From: Pseudomonadota bacterium
GTDB taxonomy: Bacteria > Pseudomonadota > Gammaproteobacteria > Steroidobacterales > Woeseiaceae
Reading direction: 5' to 3'
Assembly (NCBI GenBank): GCA_027618995.1
Contig: JAQCGO010000002.1
Span: 1-64,000, forward strand
DNA: 64,000 nucleotides
Positions 47,283 to 57,174 of the stretch are shown here, in pieces. Positions within the stretch are counted from its first letter, which is position 1. Each line of letters opens with the position of its first letter. The translations under genes and the position numbers were made by a program. The notes below the pieces were generated by a model. It was not told the origin of the DNA, ran no database searches, and saw only the letters and a list, made by a program, of their open reading frames with translations.

Positions 47283-48233
47283 CTAGCCGGCCGCGACGAA
47301 AGACTGAACGACACGTGTCCAGGCGCGCGCCAGGTTCTGCCGGTTGTAACCGCCGCCGCCGGCAGCGACGATCCGGCCAGCGCAATGCCGGTCGGCAATG
47401 CGACACAGCGCGGCCGCGGCATTGGCATGCGCCTGTTCCGTATAACAAAGGTGCGTGATCGGGTCGCCCTCGAGGCTGTCCGCACCGCACTGAAAAATAA
47501 TGAATTCCGGCGCTGCGTGCTCGAGATAGCTCTCAACACGCGCCCACTCACGGTCGAAATCCGCATCTTTCGCGCCGGGTGCGATCGGAATATTGAGCTT
47601 GGTGCCGCGCGCCCTGCCGGTGCCGGTCTCCTCGGCAGCGCCCGTGCCCGGATACAGAAAGCGGCCGTCCTCGTGGATATCGGCGAACAGCAGGTCAGGA
47701 TCGTCTTCAAAGCCATAAAACACGCCATCACCGTGGTGCGCGTCAATATCGACGTAGGCGATCCGCCGGAGGCCGTGGTTCCTGCGCAGATATTCGACCG
47801 CCACACCGCAATCATTGAATACACAAAACCCGGCAGCCTTATCACGTGCCGCGTGGTGCAAACCTGCGATGGGCACGAAGGCGCGTTTGCAGTCACCGTG
47901 CATCACGGCATCAACCGCCGCGAGCGTGGTGCCCACAACGTCGCAGGCGGCCTCAAATATGCCGGCGACCGCCGGCGTGTCGCCGTCATCGAGGTAGCCC
48001 CGTCCCTCGGCTGATTTCAGCGACACCAGGTTGATGTAGTCCGCAGTGTGAAACAACAGCAGCTCATCGACACCGGCGCGATGCGGCCGGCCGTAGCTGA
48101 TGGCATCGCCCAGTCCTGCAGCGGCGAGCTCGTTCTGGAAGACGTCGTGCCGGTCAAGGCCGAACGGGTGTTTGTCACCAAACCCGTAATTGGCCAGCGC
48201 ACTTCCCTTGTAGACCAGGACCGAATCGCTCAT
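47283..48233 (-). CDS. Histone deacetylase / AcuC-APAH superfamily protein
   Basis: A 316-residue zinc-dependent deacetylase-like protein. The active-site features are present: the HH dyad in AGLHHAARDKAAGFC, zinc ligands in YVDIDAHHGDGVFY and the later Asp in FQCGADSLEGDP, and the GGGGYNRQNLARAWT tail. Bacterial members act on acetylpolyamines, acetoin-linked acetyl-CoA synthetase or unknown acetylated proteins; the substrate here is unknown. It is divergent from ettA. Confidence 0.88.
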   Translation of the reverse strand: MSDSVLVYKGSALANYGFGDKHPFGLDRHDVFQNELAAAGLGDAISYGRPHRAGVDELLLFHTADYINLVSLKSAEGRGYLDDGDTPAVAGIFEAACDVVGTTLAAVDAVMHGDCKRAFVPIAGLHHAARDKAAGFCVFNDCGVAVEYLRRNHGLRRIAYVDIDAHHGDGVFYGFEDDPDLLFADIHEDGRFLYPGTGAAEETGTGRARGTKLNIPIAPGAKDADFDREWARVESYLEHAAPEFIIFQCGADSLEGDPITHLCYTEQAHANAAAALCRIADRHCAGRIVAAGGGGYNRQNLARAWTRVVQSFVAAG

Positions 48234-48310
48234 GCCTTGCGACTTCTTGTTGTTTGCTATCGCCGCAGCATACCGGATAATGCGCCCTGCATAACTACCA
48301 GCGGACTGTA

Positions 48311-49984
48311 ATGGCGCAATACATTTACACCATGAATCGCGTGGCCAAGGTTGTCCCGCCGAAGCGGTTCATAATTAAGAATATTTCCCTGTCATTTTTC
48401 CCCGGCGCCAAAATTGGCGTGCTCGGGCTCAATGGCTCCGGCAAGTCCACCGTACTCCGCATCATGGCGGGACTTGACACCGAGTTCGAGGGCGAAGCGC
48501 GGCCGCAGCCCGGCATCAATATCGGCTTTTTGCCGCAGGAACCGGAGCTCGACGCGAGCAAGGACGTGCGCGGCAATGTCGAGGAAGGCGTCGCAGCCAC
48601 CAAGGCGCTGCTGACCCGCTTCGATGAGATCGCGATGCAGTTCGCGGAGCCGATGAGCGACGATGAGATGAATGCCCTGCTTGAAGAACAGGGCAAGTTG
48701 CAGGATGCGATTGAGACGGCCGGCGCATGGGAACTGGACCGCAAGCTCGAAATCGCCGCCGACGCGCTGCGCCTGCCACCCTGGGATGCGGACGTTACGA
48801 AAATTTCTGGCGGTGAAAGACGCCGCGTTGCTTTATGCCGCCTGCTGCTGTCGCAGCCGGACATGCTGTTGCTGGACGAGCCGACCAACCATCTCGATGC
48901 CGAATCGGTAGCGTGGCTTGAGCGTTTTCTCGCTGAATACCCGAGTACAGTCATTGCGGTGACCCACGATCGCTACTTCCTCGACAATGTAGCGGGCTGG
49001 ATACTCGAACTCGACCGCGGCCAGGGTATTCCCTGGGAGGGCAACTACTCCTCGTGGCTCGAGCAGAAGAGCAACCGCCTCGCGAATGAAGAGGCCGGTG
49101 AGAAAGCTCGCCAGAAAGCCATGCAGACGGAGCTCGAGTGGGTGCGCTCGAACCCGAAAGGCCGCCAGGCCAAGTCCAAGGCACGCTTGCGTCAGTTCGA
49201 GGAAATCTCATCGATCAATTACCAGAAGCGCAACGAAACCAATGAAATTTACATTCCGCCCGGGCCGCGCCTCGGCGACATCGTCATCGAAGTTACCGGC
49301 CTGAAAAAGGGCTTTGGCGACAAGTTGCTGATCGACGATCTGAGTTTTCAGTTGCCTGCGGGCGGCATAGTGGGTGTCATTGGTCCGAACGGCGCCGGCA
49401 AGACCACTCTGTTTCGCATGATTACGGGCAGCGAGAAGCCTGATGCCGGCACAATCCGCCTCGGCGATACCGTGCAGGTTTCGAGCGTTGACCAGTCACG
49501 CGACAGCCTCGATGACAACAAGACCGTATGGGAAGAAGTCTCGGACGGATTGGACCTGATCAAGGTCGGCAACTACGAGACACCGTCACGGCAGTATGTC
49601 GGACGATTCAATTTTCGTGGCGCCGATCAGCAGAAGAAGATCGGTATCCTGTCGGGCGGCGAACGCAACCGCGTACACCTTGCCAAGACGCTGAAGTCCG
49701 GTGGCAACCTGCTGTTGCTCGACGAGCCAACCAATGACCTCGACGTCGAAACTTTGCGTGCGCTCGAAGAGGCGCTGCTGGAGTTTCCGGGCTCTGCGGT
49801 GGTGATCTCTCACGATCGCTGGTTTCTGGATCGTATCTGCACACATATCCTGGCATTCGAGGGTGACTCGGTAGTGACCTGGTTTGCCGGCAACTACGCC
49901 GACTACGAAGCGGACAAAAAACGCCGTCTGGGTGATGACGCGGATAACCCGCATCGCATCAAGTACAAACGCCTCGAGGGTTAG
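48311..49984 (+). CDS. ettA: Energy-dependent translational throttle protein EttA
   Basis: A 557-residue ABC-F ATPase that binds the ribosomal E site and restrains elongation when ATP is low. Two ABC domains have Walker A GLNGSGKST and GPNGAGKTT, signatures SGGERRRVALCRLLL and SGGERNRVHLAKTL, and LLLDEPTNHLDAESV and LLLDEPTNDLDVETL. The P-site interaction linker lies between them (about 245-315). There are no transmembrane segments. It starts VPPKRFIIKNISLSFFPGAKIG as in the E. coli protein (555). Confidence 0.96.
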   Translation: MAQYIYTMNRVAKVVPPKRFIIKNISLSFFPGAKIGVLGLNGSGKSTVLRIMAGLDTEFEGEARPQPGINIGFLPQEPELDASKDVRGNVEEGVAATKALLTRFDEIAMQFAEPMSDDEMNALLEEQGKLQDAIETAGAWELDRKLEIAADALRLPPWDADVTKISGGERRRVALCRLLLSQPDMLLLDEPTNHLDAESVAWLERFLAEYPSTVIAVTHDRYFLDNVAGWILELDRGQGIPWEGNYSSWLEQKSNRLANEEAGEKARQKAMQTELEWVRSNPKGRQAKSKARLRQFEEISSINYQKRNETNEIYIPPGPRLGDIVIEVTGLKKGFGDKLLIDDLSFQLPAGGIVGVIGPNGAGKTTLFRMITGSEKPDAGTIRLGDTVQVSSVDQSRDSLDDNKTVWEEVSDGLDLIKVGNYETPSRQYVGRFNFRGADQQKKIGILSGGERNRVHLAKTLKSGGNLLLLDEPTNDLDVETLRALEEALLEFPGSAVVISHDRWFLDRICTHILAFEGDSVVTWFAGNYADYEADKKRRLGDDADNPHRIKYKRLEG

Positions 49985-49992
49985 GAGCAACA

Positions 49993-50469
49993 ATGAATCT
50001 GTTGATCGCCAGCGCAGTTTGCGCACTAATCGCCTTGCTGTTCCTGCGTGCGATGCTGCGTCAGTTGCGGCGCGGGCGCGTGTTGCGGGCGAGCGGTTCG
50101 GCGGCTTTCTGCGCGGCGACCGCGGCGCTCGGCACGGCCGGGGTAATGATGTTCATCAGTTACCTCGGCTATCAGCGCCTGACGGCTGAGCAACTGGTTG
50201 CCGTTATCGAGTTCTCGAAATCCGTACCCGAGGAGTACACCGCACGCCTCATGATCGACGGCGAACTCGATCGTCTGTTGCCACTGCGGGGCGATGAGTG
50301 GCAACTCGATGCGCGCATGCTGACGTGGAAACCGCCGGCCACCATTCTCGGTCTGGAACCCGTTTACCAGCTGGAACGATTGAGCGGGCGTTATACCTCG
50401 GTAGACCGCGAACGCAGCGAGCCACGCACCGTCCATTCCCTGGCCGAAGAACGGCCGCTCGATCTCTGA
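49993..50469 (+). CDS. N-terminal fragment of the interrupted membrane protein
   Basis: A 158-residue open segment with two hydrophobic helices (LLIASAVCALIALLFLRAM and a second around ATAALGTAGVMMFISYLGY), then a soluble region with GDEWQLDARMLTWKPPATI and RLSGRYTSVDRERSEPRTV. It ends RPLDL followed by TGA. The sequence resembles small proteins annotated as efflux-pump-like, without evidence for transport. Confidence 0.65.
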   Translation: MNLLIASAVCALIALLFLRAMLRQLRRGRVLRASGSAAFCAATAALGTAGVMMFISYLGYQRLTAEQLVAVIEFSKSVPEEYTARLMIDGELDRLLPLRGDEWQLDARMLTWKPPATILGLEPVYQLERLSGRYTSVDRERSEPRTVHSLAEERPLDL

Positions 50470-50646
50470 AGCCTGGCGCGAAACTTTCCAAAGTTTACGC
50501 CCGGCATGGATGCCTATTACGGCACGGCAACCTACCTGCCGCTCGCGGATGGAGCACGGTTTCGAATCACGCTCAGTCGCGATGCCCTGATCGCACGACC
50601 TGTGAATGACCCTGCACGGGAAGCCATCGGCGACTGGGGCCAGTAA
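49993..50646 (+). pseudogene. Small membrane protein of unknown function interrupted by an in-frame TGA
   Basis: The 218-codon frame from 49993 to 50646 has TGA at 50467-50469 (codon 159) and continues without shift as SLARNFPKFTPGMDAYYGTA and TYLPLADGARF to a TAA. Homologues I know of this family read LDLWALARR at this point, so the TGA stands where a Trp (TGG) is expected; TGG to TGA is a single G-to-A change. The N-terminal two transmembrane segments and the first half of the soluble domain are upstream of the stop, the conserved YYGTATYLPLADGA motif downstream. It begins 8 bases after ettA. Confidence 0.75.
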
Positions 50647-50762
50647 CAGGAATGATTTCGGGATTATGTTAACGACTTGATGTGGCCGCCTCTGCTTGGT
50701 GCATACTCAGCTAGCTGCTTGATTTAACTGATAGATTTAGCAACCAACAATTACGAGCGACT

Positions 50763-51455
50763 ATGACATACGTGCTGGACAGGGATCAGGGGCTCCTGGC
50801 CGAAGGCGACGAGCAGATCGGACTCGAATGTCCTTACTGCGGTGTGTATGCGCATATGAGCGCGCAGTCCGTGCCAGACGTCAGTGACCTGCTCCAGGCC
50901 CAGCCGAAACACGTCGGCTTGGTTTTTCAATGCGACGCCTGCAAGGCACCCGTATTTTTGCGCTTTGCGGTGCGCGGTTATTCGGCCAACCAGGTTGAGT
51001 TGAATCGCAATTTCGTTGAGCTCGAACGGCCGAAAGAGCGCTTCTCATTTTCCTATCTGCCCAAGCACGTCGAGGTGCTGTTTCGCGAAGCGCTCGCCTG
51101 CTACTCCAGTAACAGCTTCAACGCGTTCGCTTCAATGTGTCGGCGCTCGGCCATCAGTGCCTTTGCGGCGCTGGGTGAAGGCGGCAAATTGAACGCGTTT
51201 GACGAGGTGATGACGGCGCAGGAAATTGCCGGTATCGACGACGATACCTTCGCTCCGATCAAGGCGGTGTTGTTTGACGCCGGCGATGAGGAAGACCTGC
51301 CACTGCTCGATCGCGCACAGGCCGGCATTTTGCTCGAGGTAATGAAGGACATGTTCTACCAGTGCTTCGTGCGACGCGGCAAACTGACGCGCGCGATCAA
51401 GGTGCGTCGATTCTTCGTCGAAGAAAGCCGGGGCGATCTGGCGTCTTCCGCCTGA
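50763..51455 (+). CDS. DUF4145-domain protein with zinc-ribbon-like N-terminus
   Basis: A 230-residue soluble protein. The N-terminal part has paired cysteines (LECPYCGVYAHM and FQCDACKAPVFL) spaced like a zinc ribbon. The C-terminal half is the DUF4145 helical region (EVLFREALACYSSNSFNAF, SMCRRSAISAFAALG). DUF4145 domains also occur in restriction and toxin proteins, but none of those partners is here. No signal peptide. It stands alone on the plus strand, with the two repeat elements at 51464-51543 behind it. Confidence 0.78.
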   Translation: MTYVLDRDQGLLAEGDEQIGLECPYCGVYAHMSAQSVPDVSDLLQAQPKHVGLVFQCDACKAPVFLRFAVRGYSANQVELNRNFVELERPKERFSFSYLPKHVEVLFREALACYSSNSFNAFASMCRRSAISAFAALGEGGKLNAFDEVMTAQEIAGIDDDTFAPIKAVLFDAGDEEDLPLLDRAQAGILLEVMKDMFYQCFVRRGKLTRAIKVRRFFVEESRGDLASSA

Positions 51456-51463
51456 ACTCAATA

Positions 51464-51480
51464 AAGGGTCGGACCCTTTC
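51464..51480. repeat. AAAGGGTC-G-GACCCTTT palindromic element, copy C
   Basis: A perfect 8-1-8 palindrome lies 8 bases after the stop of the DUF4145 gene, in a convergent junction with purL. It extends the element at 20065-20095 and 30388-30400 with A/T flanks and could act as a weak bidirectional terminator. Confidence 0.6.
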
Positions 51481-51485
51481 CCTAG

Positions 51486-51543
51486 TCGCCCGCATGACGG
51501 CCTCCCACGATCGAGACTTATCGGCCGCATGGCGGCCTATCAC
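51486..51543. repeat. REP-like palindromic doublet, copy C
   Basis: Two direct units (51486-51508 and 51521-51543) of the form TCGCCCGCATGACGG and TCGGCCGCATGGCGG lie directly beside the palindrome at 51464-51480, and end three bases before the purL stop. They match the doublets at 11929-11988 and 38845-38891. Confidence 0.7.
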
Positions 51544-51545
51544 AC

Positions 51546-54500
51546 TTAACCGATGGCGACGCGCACATTGCGGAACATGCGGAGCCACGGGCCATCCTCG
51601 CCCCAGCCCGCAGGATGCCAGGAATTCTGGATCGTACGCGCGACACGCTCCGGATGCGGCATGATGATCGTGACACGCCCATCCTCGTTCGACAACGCAC
51701 AGATGCCATCGCGCGAACCATTCGGGTTCGCCGGATAATTGTCCGCGACGTTGCCATAGTTATCGACGTAACGAGCGGCGATGAGATGCGACGCCGCGTA
51801 ACGATCCGATTCGTCGTCAAAAACGACACGCCCTTCGCCGTGCGACGTTGCGATCGGCAGAATCGAACCGGCCATCCCGTCGAGAAAAATTGACGGACTC
51901 TGCAGAATCTCTACAAGACTCAGGCGAGCTTCAAATTGCTCCGACTTATTACGGCGGAATCGTGGCCAGTGGCTTGCTCCCGGAATCAACTCGCGGATCT
52001 GCGCCAGCATCTGACAACCATTGCAGACGCCGAGTGCAAACGTGTCGCCGCGAGAGAAGAACTCGGCGAACTGATCACGCATCTGGTTCTGATACAGAAT
52101 GGACTTAGCCCAGCCGCCACCGGCACCTAACACGTCGCCAAACGAAAACCCGCCGCACGCGACCGCGCCATGGTAGTTCGCCAGATTATCGCGGCCCTGC
52201 AGCAAATCGCTCATGTGTACGTCGACGGCGGTAAATCCGGCGCGCATGAACGCGGCGGCCATTTCGTACTGACTGTTTACGCCTTGCTCGCGCAGAATGG
52301 CAACGCGTGGTCCGCAGCTTGCGCGATACGGTCGCGCAATGTCTCCAGCCACGTCAAAGGTCAGTGCTGCGTGCAGACCCGGATCTTGATCATCGAGGAT
52401 GCGCTCGAACTCCTGCCGTGCGGTAACCGGATTGTCACGCAATGCCTGAATCCGTGAACTGGTCGCCGACCACTGCCGTTGCATCTGCGCACGGCCCATC
52501 TGCAGCACGATGTCATTGTCGCGGCGCACGGTCAGCGTCTGCCGCAAATTGTCGACGCGCCCGATCGCGGTAGCGCTGGCGCCCGTGCGATCGAGCACCA
52601 TCTGCACCTGCGCCAGCTTGGTCTTTTCCACCTGGATCACGGCACCGGCTTCCTCACTGAAGAGTTGGCTCAATAGTTGCTGATCGGAACCACCCAGCTG
52701 CACATCAATGCCAAGGCGACTCGCAAACATCATTTCCGCCAGAGTTGCGAGCAAGCCGCCGTCGCTTCGATCGTGATACGCGAGCAGCATGCCGCGATCA
52801 CCTAATTCCTGGATGGCGGCGAAAAATTTCTTCAGCAATGCCGACTCATCAAGATCCGGTGTGTCTCCCCCGAAGCGCTGGTATACCTGCGCGAGGCAGG
52901 AGCCGCCCATTCGATTCCTGCCCTGACCAAGGTCCAGCAACAGCAGATAACTCGGGGCGTCCACCCGCTGTAGTTCCGGAGTCAGGTGCTTGCGCACGTC
53001 ACTGACCGGGGCGAAGGCCGTCACAACGAGCGATACCGGCGCGACTACCGCATAGTCGTGCTCACCCTCACTCCATCGCGCCTGCAGTGACAGCGAGTCC
53101 TTGCCAACCGGAATCGCCACGCCGAGCGCACGGCAAAACTCATCGCCGACGGCCTTGACCGTGTCGAACAGGCGTGCGTCTTCACCAGGATGGCCCGCGG
53201 CCGCCATCCAGTTGGCCGACAGCCGGATCTTGCCAATATTGGCAATCGGTGCTGCCGCAATATTCGTAATCGCCTCGGTGACGGCCATGCGGCCCGATGC
53301 GGGCGCATTCAGGATCGCCAGCGGCGATCGCTCACCCATCGCCATCGCCTCGCCGGTATAGCCCGTGTAGCCGGTCGCAGTGATCGCGACATCACTGACC
53401 GGCACCTGCCACGGGCCGACCATCTGGTCGCGCACGCTCAGACCGCCAATCGTGCGATCACCGATATGGATAAGGAAGGATTTGTCAGCGACCGCAGGAA
53501 AGCACAAGACCCGCTGCACGGCCTCCTGAAGTTCAATGCCCGACAAGTCGAGTCTTTCGGCAGGTCGCGGCTCACGCTGCACATCGCGCGTCATCTTCGG
53601 CGGGTTGCCGAGCAACATAGACATCGGCATCGATATCGGCTGATTGTCGAAGTCGCGATCATTTACAACCAGGGTCTGGTCATCCGTTAGCGTACCGATG
53701 ACTGACACGGGGCAGCGCTCGCGCGCGCAAATCTCCTGGAACGCAGCAATCTGATCGTCTGCGATGACCAGCACATAGCGCTCCTGTGCTTCATTGCACC
53801 AGATACCCATCGGTGACATGCCTGGCTCGGCATTCGCAATTTCCCGCAATTCGATCTGTGCACCGTGCTTGCTGTGATCCACGGCTTCCGGCACCGCATT
53901 CGACAGGCCACCGGCGCCAACGTCGTGAATGAGGAGGATCGGGTTCAGCGCCCCCTTCTGCCAGCAACGGTCGATGACTTCCTGCGCCCGACGCTGCATT
54001 TCCGGATTGCCGCGTTGCACCGAGGCAAAATCCAGGTCCTCGCTGCTGCTGCCGCTGCCAAGGCTGGACGCGGCACCGCCACCCAGACCGATCAGCATGG
54101 CCGGTCCGCCGATGACCACGAGCCTGGCACCCACCGGGACATCAATCTTGCGTGCGTGCTCGGCACGTACGTTGCCGACACCGCCCGCGATCATGATCGG
54201 CTTGTGGTAACCACGAATCTCGTTGTCCGGCAAGCCCGGCACACGACTCTCAAACGTCCGGAAATAACCCAGCAGGTTCGGCCTGCCGAATTCATTATTG
54301 AATGCCGCTCCACCCAGCGGACCCTCGATCATGATGGACAGCGGCGACGCCATGCGATCGGGGTGCGGAAAATCGATTTCCCACGGCTGCTCGAACCCGG
54401 GAATGCGCAAGTGCGAAACCGTGAATCCGGTGAGCCCGGCCTTGGGCTTGGCGCCAAGACCGGTCGCCCCTTCGTCGCGAATTTCGCCGCCTGATCCGGT

Positions 54501-55427
54501 CGCTGCTCCGGGGAACGGCGATATCGCGGTCGGATGGTTGTGCGTTTCCACTTTCATCAGGATCTGCACGGGTTCTTCAGAATAGTGATACTCGCGATCG
54601 CCATCGGCTGGCATCAGGCGCGCGGCCTGCGCGCCTTCGATGACGGCTGCATTGTCCGAGTACGCGGATATGACACCCTCCGGGTTGGCCTCGGTGGTCG
54701 ATCGAATCATGCCAAACAGACGTTCTTTTTGCGGCGCACCATCAATAACCCAGTCCGCATTGAATATCTTGTGCCGGCAGTGCTCCGAATTCGCCTGCGC
54801 GAACATCATCAACTCGGCGTCGGTCGGATCGCGCTCGAGCCTGCCGTAGCTTTCAACGAGATAGTCGATTTCCTGCTCGGCGAGCGCCAGGCCAAGATCC
54901 GTATTGGCCCTGAGCAGTGCTTGCTTGCCCCCTTTCGACAGCGCGATCGTTGCCACTGGCGTGGCTTCATGGGTGGCAAACAATGCGGCCGCGTCTTCGC
55001 CATCCAGAAATACGGCCTCGGTCATGCGGTCATGCAGCCACGCCCCCAGCGAACTGATGTCCACTGCAGTGACCGCCGTTTTGAATTGCAGTCCGTAACA
55101 AATGCCGCGTTCGACGCGGATGACTGAATGCAGCTTGCAGGCATGCGCGATATCGGTCGCCTTGCTCGACCACGGAGAAATCGTGCCTGGCCGTGGCAAT
55201 ACGTAGACCGTGGTCGCACCCTTGCCAAGATTGCCAACCTGATCGCCCGACAACAGCAGCGCATTGAGACGTTGCCTGTGGTCCGCGGTGAGATCAGATT
55301 GCAGCGCAACAAAATAGCAATAGCGTGCGGCCACTGATTGAACGCGCGGCTCTGCCTGTTGCAAAGTCTCAAGTAGTTTCGCGAGTCGAAAATCTGACAG
55401 CGCGGGCTGGCCGGCCAGCTCAAGCAT
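51546..55427 (-). CDS. purL: Phosphoribosylformylglycinamidine synthase
   Basis: A 1293-residue large-type FGAM synthase for purine step 4. It has the FGAR-AT linker and two AIRS-like halves (EVETHNHP-type motif [29 protein letters not shown]) and a C-terminal class I glutaminase domain with the nucleophile Cys in [15 protein letters not shown] and the His/Glu pair in MPHPERVAR. The length matches E. coli PurL (1295). Its ATG overlaps the upstream DUF1820 stop by one base (TAATG), so the two are coupled. It converges with the DUF4145 gene across two repeat elements. Confidence 0.97.
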   Translation of the reverse strand: MLELAGQPALSDFRLAKLLETLQQAEPRVQSVAARYCYFVALQSDLTADHRQRLNALLLSGDQVGNLGKGATTVYVLPRPGTISPWSSKATDIAHACKLHSVIRVERGICYGLQFKTAVTAVDISSLGAWLHDRMTEAVFLDGEDAAALFATHEATPVATIALSKGGKQALLRANTDLGLALAEQEIDYLVESYGRLERDPTDAELMMFAQANSEHCRHKIFNADWVIDGAPQKERLFGMIRSTTEANPEGVISAYSDNAAVIEGAQAARLMPADGDREYHYSEEPVQILMKVETHNHPTAISPFPGAATGSGGEIRDEGATGLGAKPKAGLTGFTVSHLRIPGFEQPWEIDFPHPDRMASPLSIMIEGPLGGAAFNNEFGRPNLLGYFRTFESRVPGLPDNEIRGYHKPIMIAGGVGNVRAEHARKIDVPVGARLVVIGGPAMLIGLGGGAASSLGSGSSSEDLDFASVQRGNPEMQRRAQEVIDRCWQKGALNPILLIHDVGAGGLSNAVPEAVDHSKHGAQIELREIANAEPGMSPMGIWCNEAQERYVLVIADDQIAAFQEICARERCPVSVIGTLTDDQTLVVNDRDFDNQPISMPMSMLLGNPPKMTRDVQREPRPAERLDLSGIELQEAVQRVLCFPAVADKSFLIHIGDRTIGGLSVRDQMVGPWQVPVSDVAITATGYTGYTGEAMAMGERSPLAILNAPASGRMAVTEAITNIAAAPIANIGKIRLSANWMAAAGHPGEDARLFDTVKAVGDEFCRALGVAIPVGKDSLSLQARWSEGEHDYAVVAPVSLVVTAFAPVSDVRKHLTPELQRVDAPSYLLLLDLGQGRNRMGGSCLAQVYQRFGGDTPDLDESALLKKFFAAIQELGDRGMLLAYHDRSDGGLLATLAEMMFASRLGIDVQLGGSDQQLLSQLFSEEAGAVIQVEKTKLAQVQMVLDRTGASATAIGRVDNLRQTLTVRRDNDIVLQMGRAQMQRQWSATSSRIQALRDNPVTARQEFERILDDQDPGLHAALTFDVAGDIARPYRASCGPRVAILREQGVNSQYEMAAAFMRAGFTAVDVHMSDLLQGRDNLANYHGAVACGGFSFGDVLGAGGGWAKSILYQNQMRDQFAEFFSRGDTFALGVCNGCQMLAQIRELIPGASHWPRFRRNKSEQFEARLSLVEILQSPSIFLDGMAGSILPIATSHGEGRVVFDDESDRYAASHLIAARYVDNYGNVADNYPANPNGSRDGICALSNEDGRVTIIMPHPERVARTIQNSWHPAGWGEDGPWLRMFRNVRVAIG

Positions 55428-55756
55428 TAAGAGTTACTGTCTCGCGGCGTGTAAATCGGTACAGGAAACTGGGCAACGTTGCCCTCGAGTTTGGAAATCT
55501 TGCTGGCACCCTGCTTGTCGACGACGTCGATCCGAAGAACAGAATGCATGGGCAGATAGGTGCGCTTGACGTGGGCAAACTCGGATTTGATCTTTTCTTC
55601 GGAGGGATCGACCACGACGGTCGTTCGCTCGCCGAACACGAACTGTTCCACCGAAACGAAACCGAACAAGTCGCCATGGCTGACTTCACGGGCATAGATC
55701 TCGTAGACCTGTCCCTGGCTCATGAACACAACCCGGTAAAGATTTTGCTTGGTCAT
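55427..55756 (-). CDS. DUF1820 family protein
   Basis: A 109-residue soluble protein beginning [20 protein letters not shown], with [20 protein letters not shown] and [17 protein letters not shown], the DUF1820 pattern. Its function is unknown. I use the ATG at 55756 because GAGG lies 9 bases upstream; a GTG three codons earlier is in frame. It is directly upstream of purL and translationally coupled to it; in other Gammaproteobacteria this small gene is often near purL or murein genes. Confidence 0.85.
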   Translation of the reverse strand: MTKQNLYRVVFMSQGQVYEIYAREVSHGDLFGFVSVEQFVFGERTTVVVDPSEEKIKSEFAHVKRTYLPMHSVLRIDVVDKQGASKISKLEGNVAQFPVPIYTPRDSNS

Positions 55757-55945
55757 AAAGCCCACCTCAAAGACCGCGTAGTCTAACTAAAACCATGAAA
55801 GTTGGCCCGGGAATCGCAAAGCGTGGGTACTAATCCATATATGGGTTTTTTTCTCATATTTAGAATTTTTGGTGATCTGGCGACTGCTGATTATGTGAAC
55901 TAGGCCGCAGCGTAAGGCCTTGTTTCTCTGCAACATTCGTCTGCA

Positions 55946-57130
55946 ATGGCACTACAACTCGAAATCGTCAGCGAACACCGCGGCATTGTCGGCGACGACG
56001 CCGTGCGCGTCTTTCACGACAAGGGCGGCACGATCGGCCGATCGCTGCAGAACGACTGGATCCTGCCAGATCCGGACCGATTCATTTCCGGCCGCCATGC
56101 CACTATCGATTTCAAGGGCGGTGCCTACTACCTCGCCGATACCAGTTCCAACGGTGTCTATATCAATGGTGATTGTGAACCATTGGGCAAGGGCAATCCA
56201 CGCCGCCTGTTCAACGGTGATGTCATTCGTCTCGGTGACTTCGTTATCAATGTCGCGGTCGACGAAGGCGAGAGCCTGGTGATACCGCTTGACGAAGATG
56301 CACTCACCGGCGACGCCGCATTCCAGTCGGCATTGTTTGGCGGCCAGACGCAGACCGATGTGGCCCAAACGGCACAGAACGACTCGCGACCGGCAAAACC
56401 GCGCGCTCCTGCTCCATTGGCGGCGAGCGACCTTGCCACGCGCGAGCTGCTTGACTCCTTCCTCGCGGGGCTTGGAATTGATCGGACTGAACTGCACCCT
56501 TCCGTGGATATGGGCGAAGTCATGCGCAATGCCGATGAGGTGTTGCGCGAGTATGTTGAAGGCACAACCCAGCTATTGGCGAGCCGCGCGAATTTGAAGA
56601 ACGCGTTTCGCCTCGACCAGACGACCGTACTGCCGCGGCACAACAACCCGCTGAAGTTGTCGGCGAACACCAGGGACTCAATCAAACAATTGCTGGTCGG
56701 AAAAGAGGGCGAATATCTCGGCCCACGCGATTCTGTCCGTGAGGTTTGCTCTGACCTGCTGTTTCACCAGGATGCGTTCCTCGATGCCATGAACAATGCG
56801 TTCCTCGAATTCTCCGATCGCTTCGACCCGGAGGAGTTACAGGTCGTGTTTGACCGTACACTTGGCACCGGCTTGCTGGCGAAACTCACCAATAAGTACA
56901 AGTACTGGGGATTGTATGGCGACCTGTACCCTATCCTGACCGAAGAAGGCGGTGGCCGCTTCCCGCAGATGTATGCCGAGGAATTTGTCCGCGCCTACGA
57001 ACGACAGATCGCCGAGTTCAAACGCCTCGGTGGCGCTGACGAACATCTCAAGGCGACAGTGTTACTCGACAAAGGCCACTACCGTCCCATGCCCGGAACG
57101 GTGGACGACGAGGTCGTCGAGGCCGACTGA
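55946..57130 (+). CDS. FHA-domain protein of the type VI secretion TagH/ImpI type, orphan
   Basis: A 394-residue protein. The N-terminal FHA phosphothreonine-binding domain (about 25-100) shows GTIGRSLQNDWILPDPDRFISGRHA split around the conserved GR, SGRHATI and SSNGVYIN residues. The C-terminal region (about 165-345) has the T6SS ImpI/TagH layout, with ELLDSFLAGLGIDR, HNNPLKLSANTRDSI, LFHQDAFLDAMNNAF and EEFVRAYERQI. In T6SS loci it is a target of the PpkA kinase. No other T6SS gene is in this window. A palindrome CCATATATGG (55835-55844) lies upstream. Confidence 0.82.
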   Translation: MALQLEIVSEHRGIVGDDAVRVFHDKGGTIGRSLQNDWILPDPDRFISGRHATIDFKGGAYYLADTSSNGVYINGDCEPLGKGNPRRLFNGDVIRLGDFVINVAVDEGESLVIPLDEDALTGDAAFQSALFGGQTQTDVAQTAQNDSRPAKPRAPAPLAASDLATRELLDSFLAGLGIDRTELHPSVDMGEVMRNADEVLREYVEGTTQLLASRANLKNAFRLDQTTVLPRHNNPLKLSANTRDSIKQLLVGKEGEYLGPRDSVREVCSDLLFHQDAFLDAMNNAFLEFSDRFDPEELQVVFDRTLGTGLLAKLTNKYKYWGLYGDLYPILTEEGGGRFPQMYAEEFVRAYERQIAEFKRLGGADEHLKATVLLDKGHYRPMPGTVDDEVVEAD

Positions 57131-57174
57131 AGATCCGCGGGATGAACGCGAATCGAAGGAAACCCCATCGCGTC

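Noticed and set aside
55835-55844. CCATATATGG palindrome upstream of the FHA gene
   Set aside because: A short AT-rich palindrome alone is too common to call an operator; it is mentioned only in the FHA entry.
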